Source of the DNA: Flammeovirgaceae bacterium
GTDB lineage: Bacteria; Bacteroidota; Bacteroidia; Cytophagales; Cyclobacteriaceae
Assembly: GCA_015180985.1 (NCBI GenBank)
Contig: CP054185.1
Location: forward strand, 1,729,001 to 1,793,000
Direction: 5' to 3'
Length of the DNA: 64,000 bases
Both the position numbers and the translations under genes were made by a program. Below, piece by piece: positions 36,071-45,032 of this stretch (positions within the stretch are counted from its first letter, which is position 1; every line of letters starts with the position of its first letter). Below the pieces are notes generated by a model that was given only the letters and a program-made list of their open reading frames with translations, did not search any database and was not told the DNA's origin.

Positions 36071-37375
36071 ATGGAACATGAAAAATTAATAGTAGGTCTC
36101 GATATCGGCACAACGAAGATCTGTGCCATCGTGGGCCGCAAAAATGAGTTTGGCAAGCTCGAAGTGCTCGGTATGGGCAAAGCCGAATCGGAAGGTGTTG
36201 TTAAAGGCATCGTCTTTAACATCGATAAAACCGTGTATGCCATCGAAAAGGCTATTAAAGAAGCAGGCGACCAGGCCGGCATTAATATCGGCCTTGTAAA
36301 CGTGGGCATTGCCGGCCAGCACATTAAAAGTTTTATCCAGCACGGGGGTATTACCCGCACATCAAAGGAGGATGAAATTTCCATTGATGACGTGGAACGC
36401 CTCACCCAGGACATGTACCGCATGGTGGTGCCTCCCGGTAGTCAGATCATCCATGTGATGCCGCAGGATTACATGGTGGACTACGAAGAAGGCATCAAGG
36501 AACCTGTCGGCATGTCGGGCGTGCGGCTGGAGGCCGACTTCCACATCATTACCGCGCAAACCAATGCCATTAACAACATTAATAAATGTGTACGCAGAGC
36601 CGGACTTGAAATTGGCGATTTGATTCTGGAGCCGCTGGCTTCCAGCCTGGCCGTGCTGAGCAGCGATGAAAAGGAAGCAGGCGTTTGCCTCATTGATATT
36701 GGCGGTGGCACAACTGACATTGCTATCTTTTACGACAACATCATCCGGCACACGGCTGTTATTCCGTTCGGTGGCAACATCGTTACCAACGACATCAAGC
36801 AGGGCCTGATGGTGCTTCCGCAGCAGGCCGAACAACTGAAAACGCGTTTTGGCAAAGCCATAGCCGAAGAGGCCAGCCCCAATGAAATTGTTTCCATACC
36901 GGGCATCCGCAACCGGTCGGCCAAAGAGATTTCGGTAAAGAACCTGGCCAACATCATCCAGGCGCGCATGGAAGAGATCATCGAAATGGCGCATGCCGAA
37001 ATCATCAGCTCCGGCTTTGAAAACCGCCTGGCAGGCGGCATCGTGATTACCGGTGGCGGAGCACAGCTCAGCAACCTGAAGCAACTGGTAGAGTACATGA
37101 CCGGCATGGACACGCGCATCGGCTACCCGAACGAACACCTTGGCAAGAGCAAGATCGAAGCCGTAAAAAGCCCGATGTATGCCACGGCCGTTGGCCTGGT
37201 GCTGGCCGGCTTCCGATCGCTGGATGAGCGAGAGGATATTTATAAAGAAGCACGCGAGGTTGTTAAAACATCAAAAACAGTAAAGAAAAGTCCGTCAAAG
37301 AACTTCTTCAATGAGATACTGACGAAAACCAAAAGTTTGTTGATTGATGACCTTGACGGAAAGGATGAATACTAA
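36071..37375 (+). CDS. ftsA: Cell division protein FtsA
   Basis: The 434-residue actin-fold protein tethers FtsZ to the membrane. It has the phosphate-1 motif VGLDIGTTKICAIVG, the phosphate-2 motif CLIDIGGGTTDIAIF and GGIVITGGGAQLSNL near the adenosine site. The C terminus (NFFNEILTKTKSLLIDDLDG) should contain the amphipathic membrane-targeting helix, followed by a short acidic tail. It is 24 bp from ftsZ. Confidence 0.97.
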   Translation: MEHEKLIVGLDIGTTKICAIVGRKNEFGKLEVLGMGKAESEGVVKGIVFNIDKTVYAIEKAIKEAGDQAGINIGLVNVGIAGQHIKSFIQHGGITRTSKEDEISIDDVERLTQDMYRMVVPPGSQIIHVMPQDYMVDYEEGIKEPVGMSGVRLEADFHIITAQTNAINNINKCVRRAGLEIGDLILEPLASSLAVLSSDEKEAGVCLIDIGGGTTDIAIFYDNIIRHTAVIPFGGNIVTNDIKQGLMVLPQQAEQLKTRFGKAIAEEASPNEIVSIPGIRNRSAKEISVKNLANIIQARMEEIIEMAHAEIISSGFENRLAGGIVITGGGAQLSNLKQLVEYMTGMDTRIGYPNEHLGKSKIEAVKSPMYATAVGLVLAGFRSLDEREDIYKEAREVVKTSKTVKKSPSKNFFNEILTKTKSLLIDDLDGKDEY

Positions 37376-37399
37376 ACAATACAGAAACCACTAAACCCA

Positions 37400-39022
37400 A
37401 TGAATATGTTTGAAACCGGATCGTACAAATTCGACATCCCCAGGCACACGATGGGGACGCCCCGATCGATCATCAAGGTGATCGGTGTGGGAGGCGGAGG
37501 CAGCAATGCCGTAAACCACATGTTCCGACAAGGAATTAAAGATGTGGAGTTTGTTGTGTGCAACACCGATGTGCAGGCGCTTAACGCAAGCCCGGTACCC
37601 ACTAAACTTCAGATCGGGGCCGACCTGACCGAAGGCCTCGGCTGTGGGGCCAATCCGAAAATCGGCAAAGGCGCAGCCCTTGAAAGCAAGGAACTGATTA
37701 AAGAATTTTTGCAGGGAACCAAAATGCTGTTTGTTACTGCCGGTATGGGCGGTGGCACCGGCACCGGTGCCGCACCGGTTATCGCCAAAATTGCCAAGAG
37801 CATGGGCATCCTTACGGTGGGCATTGTTACCATCCCGTTTGCCTTCGAAGGCAAGAAGAAACAACAGCAGGCCGAAGCCGGCATCAAATCGCTGCGACAC
37901 AGTTGCGACACCGTGCTGGTGATCGTTAACGATAAGCTGCGCGAAATTTACGGCAACCTGCCCATCGGTAAAGCGTTTGCCCAGGCCGATAACGTACTTA
38001 CTACAGCTGCCAAAGGCATTGCCGAGATCATTACACTGGCAGGCTATGTGAACGTTGACTTCCAGGATGTGCGCACCGTGATGCTCAATGCCGGCCCGGC
38101 CGTTATGGGCACGGCTGAAACCCGTGGCGAAAACCGTGCACGCAATGCAGCCAGCGGAGCGCTCGCCTCACCGCTGCTTGACAACTGCGACATCATGGGC
38201 GCCAAGAAAATTCTGCTCTCCATCGTATCGGGTGCTGAAGCCGAGTTGCAGATGGACGAACTCATGGAAATTACCGGGTACATCCAGGAACAGGCCGGCC
38301 AGGAAGCTGAAGTAATCTTCGGCCACGGTGTTGACCCCGAACTGGGCGACCGCCTGCGTGTAACCGTTATTGCCACCGGCTTTGAAAGTGAAGCACCCGA
38401 GGAGGAGCCGGTTGCCAAAGAAGAAGAAAAACCCGCTGAACCGGAGGTTAAGAAGCATGACCTGGAGCGCAGCCAGATATGGCTGTTTGAGCAAGACAAA
38501 GCCGTTGAGCCTCCCCGCGATATTGAACTGAAAGTTACCAACGAGCCGGTAATGGGTGTAACCACACCACCGGAAGAAGAGCCGATGGAAGAGGAGTTTA
38601 CGGAACAACGTGAAATCATTTACGATGAGCCCTACGGCAAAACCGAAACACCCGTAACCGATAACTTTGGTGATGAGGGTGATGAAGGGTTGTTCGGAAC
38701 AATGGATGATGAGTTTGATGTGGCTGCTGAAAAATCGGCCGACCAGGTAATTAACGAGGAGGGCATGATGGCCCTGCGCACCACCAAAGAACGGCTGCGC
38801 CAGCAGGCCGAGCAGCGAAAGGAAAAACTGAAACAGGCCCGCAAGCAGGAAATGACCAAAGAGGAGTTTAATGAAAAGTGGGCATTGCCTGCCTACTTAC
38901 GCAGGGGCGTGAAGATGGACAACGTGCCGCACTCATCCGATCAGTTTATATCAAAATATAACCTGAACGATGAAAACAGCCTGCTGGGCAACAACAGGTT
39001 TTTGCATGATAATGTAGACTGA
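37400..39022 (+). CDS. ftsZ: Cell division GTPase FtsZ
   Basis: The 540-residue tubulin homologue has IKVIGVGGGGSNAVNHM, the GTP-binding loop GMGGGTGTGAAPVIA and the T7 region NVDFQDVRTVM with the catalytic Asp. The GTPase core ends near residue 330. About 200 residues of acidic, Glu/Pro-rich linker and a helical stretch (TKERLRQQAEQRKEKLKQA) follow, as in other Bacteroidota FtsZ, ending in ENSLLGNNRFLHDNVD. It is the last gene of the cluster. Confidence 0.98.
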   Translation: MNMFETGSYKFDIPRHTMGTPRSIIKVIGVGGGGSNAVNHMFRQGIKDVEFVVCNTDVQALNASPVPTKLQIGADLTEGLGCGANPKIGKGAALESKELIKEFLQGTKMLFVTAGMGGGTGTGAAPVIAKIAKSMGILTVGIVTIPFAFEGKKKQQQAEAGIKSLRHSCDTVLVIVNDKLREIYGNLPIGKAFAQADNVLTTAAKGIAEIITLAGYVNVDFQDVRTVMLNAGPAVMGTAETRGENRARNAASGALASPLLDNCDIMGAKKILLSIVSGAEAELQMDELMEITGYIQEQAGQEAEVIFGHGVDPELGDRLRVTVIATGFESEAPEEEPVAKEEEKPAEPEVKKHDLERSQIWLFEQDKAVEPPRDIELKVTNEPVMGVTTPPEEEPMEEEFTEQREIIYDEPYGKTETPVTDNFGDEGDEGLFGTMDDEFDVAAEKSADQVINEEGMMALRTTKERLRQQAEQRKEKLKQARKQEMTKEEFNEKWALPAYLRRGVKMDNVPHSSDQFISKYNLNDENSLLGNNRFLHDNVD

Positions 39023-39198
39023 GTTAAAAAGATTGAAATAGATCCGTGGTTTCAACGATTTCAAAGGTATGGCATCTCCGGTGTGACTGGTATTTTACTC
39101 CATTCGTAGTGGTTGTTGGTTGTAAATACTTTTTGCCGGCACCGGAATGCCTTCTTATCAATTCTGCCTGAGCAGGATTATTTTTTTGCCTTTGAAAG

Positions 39199-39223
39199 CC
39201 CCGGCAGTCGGCCGGGGTTTTTT
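39199..39223 (+). terminator. Rho-independent terminator downstream of ftsZ
   Basis: CCCCGGC (39199-39205) and GCCGGGG (39211-39217) pair around a 5-nt loop, followed by TTTTTTATTTTTT. It lies about 180 bp after the ftsZ stop and probably ends the dcw transcript. The remaining 344-bp spacer (39023-39366) shows no convincing gene. Confidence 0.85.
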
Positions 39224-39366
39224 ATTTTTTACCCGGATAGTTCAGGCTATTATGTTCGGCTATCTGCGTCATCAGCGGAAGTAAAAAAGATGGTTTTTAC
39301 AACCGCTTCGCGGGTCCTGCCAATTGGCACCAACCTTGCCTTGATGGAAGGGTAAACAGTTGGCTT

Positions 39367-39768
39367 ATGAAAAATATAGCGTTTATTGCCGTGCTGACCG
39401 GGTTATCGGCCTGCGAATTTTATTATTACGATCCGTATTCCAATCCGGTAAGCCGGCTAACCGGCCGGTATTCGGTAAGCGAGTACAGCGAAACATACAA
39501 TGCCTGGTACAACTATACGATTTGGATTGAGCCAACCGGTTATAACACCCAGGAAGTACGCGTGGATAACTTTTACGATGCAGGCATGCGGGTATATGCC
39601 ACCGTTAGTTATAATAAAATTACCATCTGGCGACAAACGGTAAACGGCTACACGGTTGAAGGAACCGGAACGGTTTATGGCGATGAGATTTCGTTTACCT
39701 ACAGCGTGCGCGATAACCGCACCAACTCGCGTACGGATTTTTGCGAGGCCACTGCGTGGCGGGATTAG
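39367..39768 (+). CDS. Small lipoprotein, lipocalin-like or beta-sandwich
   Basis: The 133-residue protein has a lipoprotein signal (MKNIAFIAVLTGLSAC, Cys16) and a Tyr-rich beta domain with WYNYTIWIEPTG and TVEGTGTVYGDEISFTYSV, a pattern common in Bacteroidota 'lipocalin-like' lipoproteins. It is the last core-type gene before the cassette-like island; the first attC-like element starts 6 bp after its stop. The function is unknown. Confidence 0.8.
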   Translation: MKNIAFIAVLTGLSACEFYYYDPYSNPVSRLTGRYSVSEYSETYNAWYNYTIWIEPTGYNTQEVRVDNFYDAGMRVYATVSYNKITIWRQTVNGYTVEGTGTVYGDEISFTYSVRDNRTNSRTDFCEATAWRD

Positions 39769-39773
39769 AAATC

Positions 39774-39944
39774 AACGTTTTGGGTTTATTTAGTTGCGGG
39801 AGCAGTAGGGCTTAAAAATGAAGCGTAGCGGAATGTTTAGCCCGACTTGCTCCCGAACTGTCCCCCGTGACCGACCTACATTGTGAAACATAAACTTTAA
39901 TTTAACACCAAGCCCCCACATTGCAGAAACATTTTGTTAGCGGC
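39774..39944 (+). repeat. attC-like element A1
   Basis: This is the first of four ~175-bp elements sharing AACGTT at the start, a central GGGCTTAAAAATGAAGCG...GAATGTTTAGCCC hairpin, a TGCTCC block and a TTTTGTT end. It ends with the core GTTAGCGGC (39936-39944). Its outer arms do not pair with each other (TTTAGTTGCGGG versus CCCACATTGCAG), unlike A3 and A4, suggesting a recombined element. The stop codon of the DUF998 gene lies inside the core. Confidence 0.8.
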
Positions 39945-40551
39945 TGGCATTTGGCTCAGTCTTTTTATAAAGTCTTAATGCAGTGTAAAATATCCATAGT
40001 AAGTAAAAGAAGAATACAAGTCTTTGTCCAAGGGCAGGAGTATTTGGGAATATAAAAGGCCACGCACCAAAAATGATTGTCAACCAAGTGAATGTCAAAG
40101 TCGGTTTAATGGATTGTTTCCAGTAGTCAGTTTTTTTCATTTGTCGTGGATAGGTAAATGCCCCAATCAAGAAGAAAATGTAACTCCCAAAGCTACCGAT
40201 TGTATGAAGAAGCATTGTTGTCGATTGTTTGTTGTCGAAATCTCCGGGGAATAATCCAGAGAATGACATAAATAGTCCGCTTAGTACGAAACTTATAAGT
40301 GGCAACTTGCTTCCTTGTCCGTTAGATATTGATTTAAAGAGTCCGTAAGAATAAATTGAAATCAATAAACCAGTGAGGATATAGCCTAAGATATTCCAGG
40401 TCCATTTATTTGGAGCATCTAATGAACCAAGTTCACTTACTGCTTTTGTAAGGAAGTTATATTCAGGTCTAATACTTGACATAATAAGATATGTCAACCA
40501 GAATGTTACAGGTCCCAAAAGTCCCAAAATTGCATATTGTTTCTTTGTCAT
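39937..40551 (-). CDS. DUF998 family membrane protein (cassette gene)
   Basis: The 204-residue protein has six predicted membrane helices, including YAILGLLGPVTFWLTYLIMS and LISFVLSGLFMSFSGLFPGDF. The SELGSLDAPNKWTWN segment matches the DUF998 pattern ('SELG....P....FN'). No function is established for this family. The gene fills a cassette bounded by exact inverted 9-mers GTTAGCGGC (39936) and GCCGCTAAC (40591), and its GC content is well below that of the flanking core genes. Confidence 0.88.
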   Translation of the reverse strand: MTKKQYAILGLLGPVTFWLTYLIMSSIRPEYNFLTKAVSELGSLDAPNKWTWNILGYILTGLLISIYSYGLFKSISNGQGSKLPLISFVLSGLFMSFSGLFPGDFDNKQSTTMLLHTIGSFGSYIFFLIGAFTYPRQMKKTDYWKQSIKPTLTFTWLTIIFGAWPFIFPNTPALGQRLVFFFYLLWIFYTALRLYKKTEPNASR

Positions 40552-40590
40552 TACTTATCTGTCAAGGTGTGATAAACTTTTAAAATGCTT

Positions 40591-40765
40591 GCCGCTAACG
40601 TTGGTGTTTGCGATGTGGCCGGAATAGGAGGGCTTGAAATGGAGCGAAGCGGAATGTTTAGCCCGACCTGCTCCGAACTGTTCCCCGTGACCGATCTACA
40701 TTGTGAAACACAAACTTTAATTTAACACCAAACCCCCACATTGCATAAACATTTTGTTGGTTACC
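40591..40765 (+). repeat. attC-like element A2
   Basis: It begins with GCCGCTAAC (40591-40599), the exact complement of the core that starts the DUF998 cassette, and ends in TTTTGTTGGTTACC. The central hairpin reads GGGCTTGAAATGGAGCG...GAATGTTTAGCCC. The outer arms pair imperfectly (TGTTTGCGATGTGG with CCACATTGCATAAACA). Confidence 0.8.
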
Positions 40766-40773
40766 GTGGCTTC

Positions 40774-41076
40774 CTATATCTTTAATTTCTTGGGGTCTCG
40801 TCTTGGGTCGAACAACGTCACTATTTTAATCGTGTCGGTCGATGTCTCGTAATAAATGGCTGTTTGCTTTGTCAATACAGACCGTCTAACATTTTTTCTT
40901 CTGCTTGTCTTGGGGAATAGTCGTGGATTGATTGAAATAAGTTCAAGTCTTTTGTCCAGTTTCTTTACAAAGTTTGTGACTTCCTTCTCAGTCCATTTGT
41001 ATAGGAGATAGTCGATGATATTTTGAAGGTCAAATATTGCTCTGTCGGACCACCGAATTCTATAACCACTTCTCAT
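40774..41076 (-). CDS. RelE/ParE-type toxin
   Basis: The 100-residue basic protein has the RelE/ParE fold markers: YRIRWSDRAIFDLQNIIDYLLYKW at the N terminus, LELISINPRLFPKTS in the middle, and TAIYYETSTDTIKIVTLFDPRRDPKKL at the end. It would be a ribosome-dependent RNase or gyrase inhibitor; these cannot be separated from sequence alone. It overlaps its antitoxin gene by 17 bp and lies in a cassette next to A2. Toxin-antitoxin cassettes are common in integron arrays, where they stabilise them. Confidence 0.9.
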   Translation of the reverse strand: MRSGYRIRWSDRAIFDLQNIIDYLLYKWTEKEVTNFVKKLDKRLELISINPRLFPKTSRRKNVRRSVLTKQTAIYYETSTDTIKIVTLFDPRRDPKKLKI

Positions 41077-41311
41077 AGAGCTTTTTCACTTCCTTATGTG
41101 GTTTTAGTCTGCCAGCTTTAATATCAGCCAGTCCTTTGTCAATTGCATTTTTTTCTTCGTCTGAAATCTGGTCCCACCAGTCTGTTTTTGAACGGCTGTC
41201 CTTTAACATTTTTAGTCTTTCGATGGATGTCTCGTCCTTTAATGTCGTCACCCACTTGATAATTTCAAGTTTATCCTTCTCAATATTCATATCGCTTACT
41301 TTAGCTTTCAT
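41060..41311 (-). CDS. Antitoxin of the RelE/ParE pair
   Basis: The 83-residue helical protein ends with DWWDQISDEEKNAIDKGLADI and LKPHKEVKKLYEKW, a pattern widely seen in Bacteroidota antitoxins paired with ParE-like toxins. ATG 41311 is used; an internal Met (MNIEKDK) 21 bp later is an alternative. It precedes and overlaps the toxin gene. Hairpin B1 lies 34 bp upstream of its start, within its likely promoter region. Confidence 0.88.
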   Translation of the reverse strand: MKAKVSDMNIEKDKLEIIKWVTTLKDETSIERLKMLKDSRSKTDWWDQISDEEKNAIDKGLADIKAGRLKPHKEVKKLYEKWL

Positions 41312-41344
41312 AGTCCCCTAATTTAATGATTTTTTATCTGTGAA

Positions 41345-41407
41345 GCCATACTCTTTGCCAAGTTTTGGTTTGCGGGTCGGCAGTTGCTACTTGGCAATGT
41401 GTATGGC
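41345..41407 (+). repeat. Covarying hairpin B1
   Basis: Stem 1 is GCCATAC/GTATGGC, followed by a symmetric internal loop TCT/TGT, stem 2 TTGCCAAGT/ACTTGGCAA and a 25-nt loop beginning TTTGGTTTGCGGGT. It lies between the antitoxin start and the multicopper oxidase stop, at the 3' border of the copper module. Confidence 0.85.
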
Positions 41408-41420
41408 TTTTGGGTTGGCT

Positions 41421-43649
41421 TTAATAATTAAATGTCAGTCCTACTCCAAAACCCATATCACTGTCGTAATGTGTCCTGAAACCTAAGTTTTTACTTGCGA
41501 TATAATTCAGTCCAAACATATATTCTCTGTCCGTATTTACCATAAACGCAGCCCTAAATCTTTTTGAAATGGGTATATCTTCACGTCTTAATTGTACTCT
41601 TACATTTCCATCGTGATAGACTTCTGTTTGCAAAATTACAAGCATTGGCAGAGTATAAGCGACCCCTAAACTAAACTGTCTCCTGTTGTCTTTGGTATTT
41701 GTTTGTCCAAAAAGATTTCTTTCAGGTGTATCATGATTTCTGTATCGCCAATCAAATCCAATAAAAGGCATAAGCCATTGGTTTCTTCCAATGTATCGTC
41801 CTATGTGGGTTTCTGTTTCGTAACCGTGTCTGTCATTATAACCCAAACGCCATTCTGTGCCAAAAATCCAACGGGTATTTTGCATCATAGCCATTCCGTC
41901 ATTACCATTTGTTGCAAAATCGTTTTGGAACATAAAATGAAGTTCGTTACTCTCTCTTTGCAATTTTTTGTAAGCCCATGTTTTGTCAGGTAACAAGGGG
42001 TTAGGTGCTTGGTTTTCTGTGCTAAAAACTCGGTTCATTCCTGCCATCATATGATAGAGAATATGACAATGAAAAAACCAGTCACCTTCTAAATTGGCTT
42101 CAAATTCTATAACATTGGTTTCCATTGGCATTATGTCCGATACATTTTTTAGTGGTGCATAATCGCCTTGCCCGTTGTTTACTCTAAAGTCGTGTCCGTG
42201 CAGGTGCATTGGATGTCGCATCATTGAGTTGTTGTAGAGTGTTATTCTTACAATTTCTCCTTTTTTGATTAGAATTTTATCACTCTCGGCAAGCACTCGG
42301 TTGTCCATACTCCACACATAGCGGTTCATATTGCCTGTTAATTCAAACCTTAATTCTCTGATAGGAGCATCTTTTGGCAAAGTGGTTTTGGTAGGTGATT
42401 TCAGCATTGCGTAGTTTAAGGTAACAATGTTACTGCTCGGCATTGTATGGTTGCTATGGGCTGAATATTTGGTTTTTTTAGGCTTATTTTCTCCTGTGAT
42501 TTCAGGGTACATTACTGTATTCATATCCATTTGTTGCAAGGACATATCCATACCCATATCGTTCATTGTGCCATCCATTTTCATCATATCGTTCATCATT
42601 TTCATTCCTTCAAAGTATTTCAGTTTAGGCAATGGGCTTGCCAACTGCTTAATACCTGAGCCTATGTAAATTGATGCTGATTTGGTGCGGTCTTCAGGGG
42701 TTGCCAATAATTCATAGGAAGTATTTTCTGCCGGAATGGTAACGATGACATCATACGTTTCTGAAACTCCTATAATCAATCTATCCACTTCCACAGGTTC
42801 TACATCATTGCCGTCATTGGCTACTACGGTCATTTTTCCACCTGCATACGTGAGCCAAAAATAGGAAGATGCTCCACCGTTGGAAACTCGCAGACGCACT
42901 TTATCACCTGCTTTGAATTGTGATAATTGGCTTTCAGTTGTGCCGTTGATAAGGAATTTATCATAATAGACATCACTCACGTCCATTGCCAACATTCGTT
43001 TCCATTCGTTGGTCAATTTGGTTTTAAAATGCCCCGCTTTTATGGCTTCGCCATAACTCTGAACAGCATTTTTCTTTATGGCAAACCAATCATTGGCATT
43101 GTGCAACATTCGGTGAACATTATCAGGATTATAGTCTGTCCATTCGCTCAAAATAATAGGCACATAGGGCCAATCATCTATACCTTTTCTGAAGGTTGGG
43201 TCGCCTTCACGTTTGAGTAGCACCATAGAACCATACATTCCTATTTGTTCTTGGAGTCCGCTGTGGCTGTGATACCAATGTGTACCGTTCTGAATAATGG
43301 GAAAACGGTAAATATGCGTAGTATTGGGCTTAATCGGCATTTGGGTCAAGTATGGAACGCCATCTTCTTTGTTGGGCAAATACAATCCGTGCCAGTGCAA
43401 TGATGTACTTTCTTTGAGCCTGTTATGTACGTGAATTTCTGCCGTGTCGCCTTCGGTAAAGGTGAGTGTAGGCATAGGAATTTGCCCATTTACGGCTATT
43501 GCCCTTTTTTCTTTTCCTGTAAAATTTACGATAGTGTCTTTTACGTAAAGGTCATATCGCACCACTTTTTGAGCGAAAATGGTTGTAGTTGCCAATAGTA
43601 AAACAACTATCGGCAACAGTGTTTTAAAAATATTTTTTTGATTATCCAT
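41421..43649 (-). CDS. Multicopper oxidase fused to a CopB-like outer-membrane barrel
   Basis: The 742-residue exported protein has a signal peptide (LLPIVVLLLATTTIFAQ) and three cupredoxin domains with all copper motifs: HWHG (about residue 85), HWYHSH (about 124), MHLHGHDF and the type 1 site HCHILYHMMAGM. A Met/Asp-rich segment (MKMMNDMMKMDG) may bind Cu(I). After the oxidase, about 170 residues (from LHFMFQNDF to GVGLTFNY) resemble the C-terminal beta-barrel of CopB. The protein thus combines the CopA and CopB roles of copper resistance, probably Cu(I) oxidation at the cell surface. It is the last gene of a minus-strand copper operon. Confidence 0.92.
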   Translation of the reverse strand: MDNQKNIFKTLLPIVVLLLATTTIFAQKVVRYDLYVKDTIVNFTGKEKRAIAVNGQIPMPTLTFTEGDTAEIHVHNRLKESTSLHWHGLYLPNKEDGVPYLTQMPIKPNTTHIYRFPIIQNGTHWYHSHSGLQEQIGMYGSMVLLKREGDPTFRKGIDDWPYVPIILSEWTDYNPDNVHRMLHNANDWFAIKKNAVQSYGEAIKAGHFKTKLTNEWKRMLAMDVSDVYYDKFLINGTTESQLSQFKAGDKVRLRVSNGGASSYFWLTYAGGKMTVVANDGNDVEPVEVDRLIIGVSETYDVIVTIPAENTSYELLATPEDRTKSASIYIGSGIKQLASPLPKLKYFEGMKMMNDMMKMDGTMNDMGMDMSLQQMDMNTVMYPEITGENKPKKTKYSAHSNHTMPSSNIVTLNYAMLKSPTKTTLPKDAPIRELRFELTGNMNRYVWSMDNRVLAESDKILIKKGEIVRITLYNNSMMRHPMHLHGHDFRVNNGQGDYAPLKNVSDIMPMETNVIEFEANLEGDWFFHCHILYHMMAGMNRVFSTENQAPNPLLPDKTWAYKKLQRESNELHFMFQNDFATNGNDGMAMMQNTRWIFGTEWRLGYNDRHGYETETHIGRYIGRNQWLMPFIGFDWRYRNHDTPERNLFGQTNTKDNRRQFSLGVAYTLPMLVILQTEVYHDGNVRVQLRREDIPISKRFRAAFMVNTDREYMFGLNYIASKNLGFRTHYDSDMGFGVGLTFNY

Positions 43650-43664
43650 TTAACATATTTCATT

Positions 43665-44378
43665 TTAAATTAGGTTTAAAAGCATCCAAGCACTCATTGC
43701 TATCATCAGAGCATCTTCAATAATGGTAACAGTACTCATTGGCAGATTGAACACTGCACCCAAACAGGCACATTGGATTTTCTTTTTGTTTAATACCGAT
43801 TGTAATACGCCAACAATACTGATGCTCATTACCGTAAATGTTACGCCATTGGTTAGGAGCGGATTGAAATTGATTAAAAAAGCAATACCCAAAGCCAATT
43901 CTGTGAAAGCATAGATATAAGCCCAGGCGGGTAACCGCTTTGCTACTACATCATACATTACATAACTTTCGGCAAAGCCTTTCAGATTTAGCATTTTGAA
44001 AAACGAAAACACCAAAAAGAACCCCGCCATAAAATGTCGCATCCACTGCATTGTATCAAACTTCTCATTAGCAAACTGTATTAATACTGTTACCAACGAG
44101 ATATGGAAAAATATCATCAAGATTGGCTTGTAGGTGGCTAACCAGCCTTTGGTTTGTTCTGCCAATTCACTGTGTTGCTGGGCAGAAATATGGTATTTAT
44201 CAGGCAAGGCTTTTTGCAACCTATCCAATGGAATGTGTTTATCCATTGTAATTGTGGCTGAATTTTCTTCTTTTGAAACTTCAACACTCACCACATTTTC
44301 TACCATCAACAACGATGATTTTACTTTTGCTTCGCAACTTGAACAGGTCATTCCTGTTACCTGATATGTATGTACCAT
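43665..44378 (-). CDS. HMA domain fused to MauE/DoxX-like membrane domain
   Basis: The 237-residue protein starts with a heavy-metal-associated domain (GMTCSSCEAKVKSSL, the CxxC that binds Cu(I)), then has four to five membrane helices of MauE/DoxX type. ESYVMYDVVAKRLPAWAYIYAFTELALG is the typical MauE-like stretch, and a Cys pair (IQCACLG) lies near the last helix. It probably helps move copper or electrons in the membrane. It ends 16 bp upstream of the multicopper oxidase gene. Confidence 0.88.
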   Translation of the reverse strand: MVHTYQVTGMTCSSCEAKVKSSLLMVENVVSVEVSKEENSATITMDKHIPLDRLQKALPDKYHISAQQHSELAEQTKGWLATYKPILMIFFHISLVTVLIQFANEKFDTMQWMRHFMAGFFLVFSFFKMLNLKGFAESYVMYDVVAKRLPAWAYIYAFTELALGIAFLINFNPLLTNGVTFTVMSISIVGVLQSVLNKKKIQCACLGAVFNLPMSTVTIIEDALMIAMSAWMLLNLI

Positions 44379-44471
44379 AATCTTAGATTTTAGAGGTTAA
44401 AAACGATGGCACAAAGTTCTGAAGCTATTAACTCATCTTTGTTGTGGTATTTTGGGTTTGAGTTGTAACAT

Positions 44472-45032
44472 TTATAAGTCTTCAATTTGCCTTCGTTTTG
44501 TGTCTTTCAATTGCTTGTAATGTGAAGGCGAAAAGCCCGTAACTTTTTTGAACTGATTACTCAGATACGCCACACTGCTATAATTCATCTGAAAAGCAAT
44601 TTCACTCAAAGTCAATTCATCATACAGTAGCAATTCTTTCACCTTTTCAATTTTTTGGTTGATAAAGTATTTTTCAATGGTCGTATCTTCTACTTCTGAA
44701 AACAAATTGCTAAGAGATGAATAATCCTGTGCTAAATTTTTTGACAAATAATCGGAAAGATTGACATTGAGTTGAGCGTTTTGTTGATGCACCAATTCAA
44801 TTATCAAAGTTTTGATTTTATCAATCAATCGGCTTTTTTTGTCATCAATCAGTTCAAAACCAAAAATTTTAAGATGTTCGGCAATTTCACTCTTTTGCCT
44901 TTCTGAAATGGGTGTTGCAGTTTCCACTTCGCCCAAATTAACTGCAAGTAGTTGAAGTCCGAGTTTTTCCAACTCAGACTTCACTACCATTTTGCAGCGA
45001 CTACACACCATATTTTTGATGTATAGTTTCAT
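44472..45032 (-). CDS. AraC-family regulator with HMA-like N terminus
   Basis: The 186-residue protein has an HMA-like N-terminal segment (LYIKNMVCSRCKMVVKSEL, with CxxC) and a C-terminal AraC DNA-binding domain (LTLSEIAFQMNYSSVAYLSNQFKKVTGFSPSHYK). The direct fusion of a metal-binding motif to the DNA-binding domain suggests a one-component copper sensor controlling this operon. It abuts the DUF3347 gene with no gap between them. Confidence 0.9.
   Translation of the reverse strand: MKLYIKNMVCSRCKMVVKSELEKLGLQLLAVNLGEVETATPISERQKSEIAEHLKIFGFELIDDKKSRLIDKIKTLIIELVHQQNAQLNVNLSDYLSKNLAQDYSSLSNLFSEVEDTTIEKYFINQKIEKVKELLLYDELTLSEIAFQMNYSSVAYLSNQFKKVTGFSPSHYKQLKDTKRRQIEDL

Noticed and set aside
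36362-37138. 258-codon frame antisense to ftsA
   Set aside because: It lies entirely opposite a well-supported gene and arises from GC-rich codon bias; no signal or domain is seen.
39113-39355. 80-codon open frame after ftsZ
   Set aside because: It contains the ftsZ terminator hairpin and has no homology-like features.
41345-41407. B hairpins as ordinary Rho-independent terminators
   Set aside because: They have 21-25-nt loops, a conserved internal loop and no adjacent T-run, and two of them lie upstream of operons.
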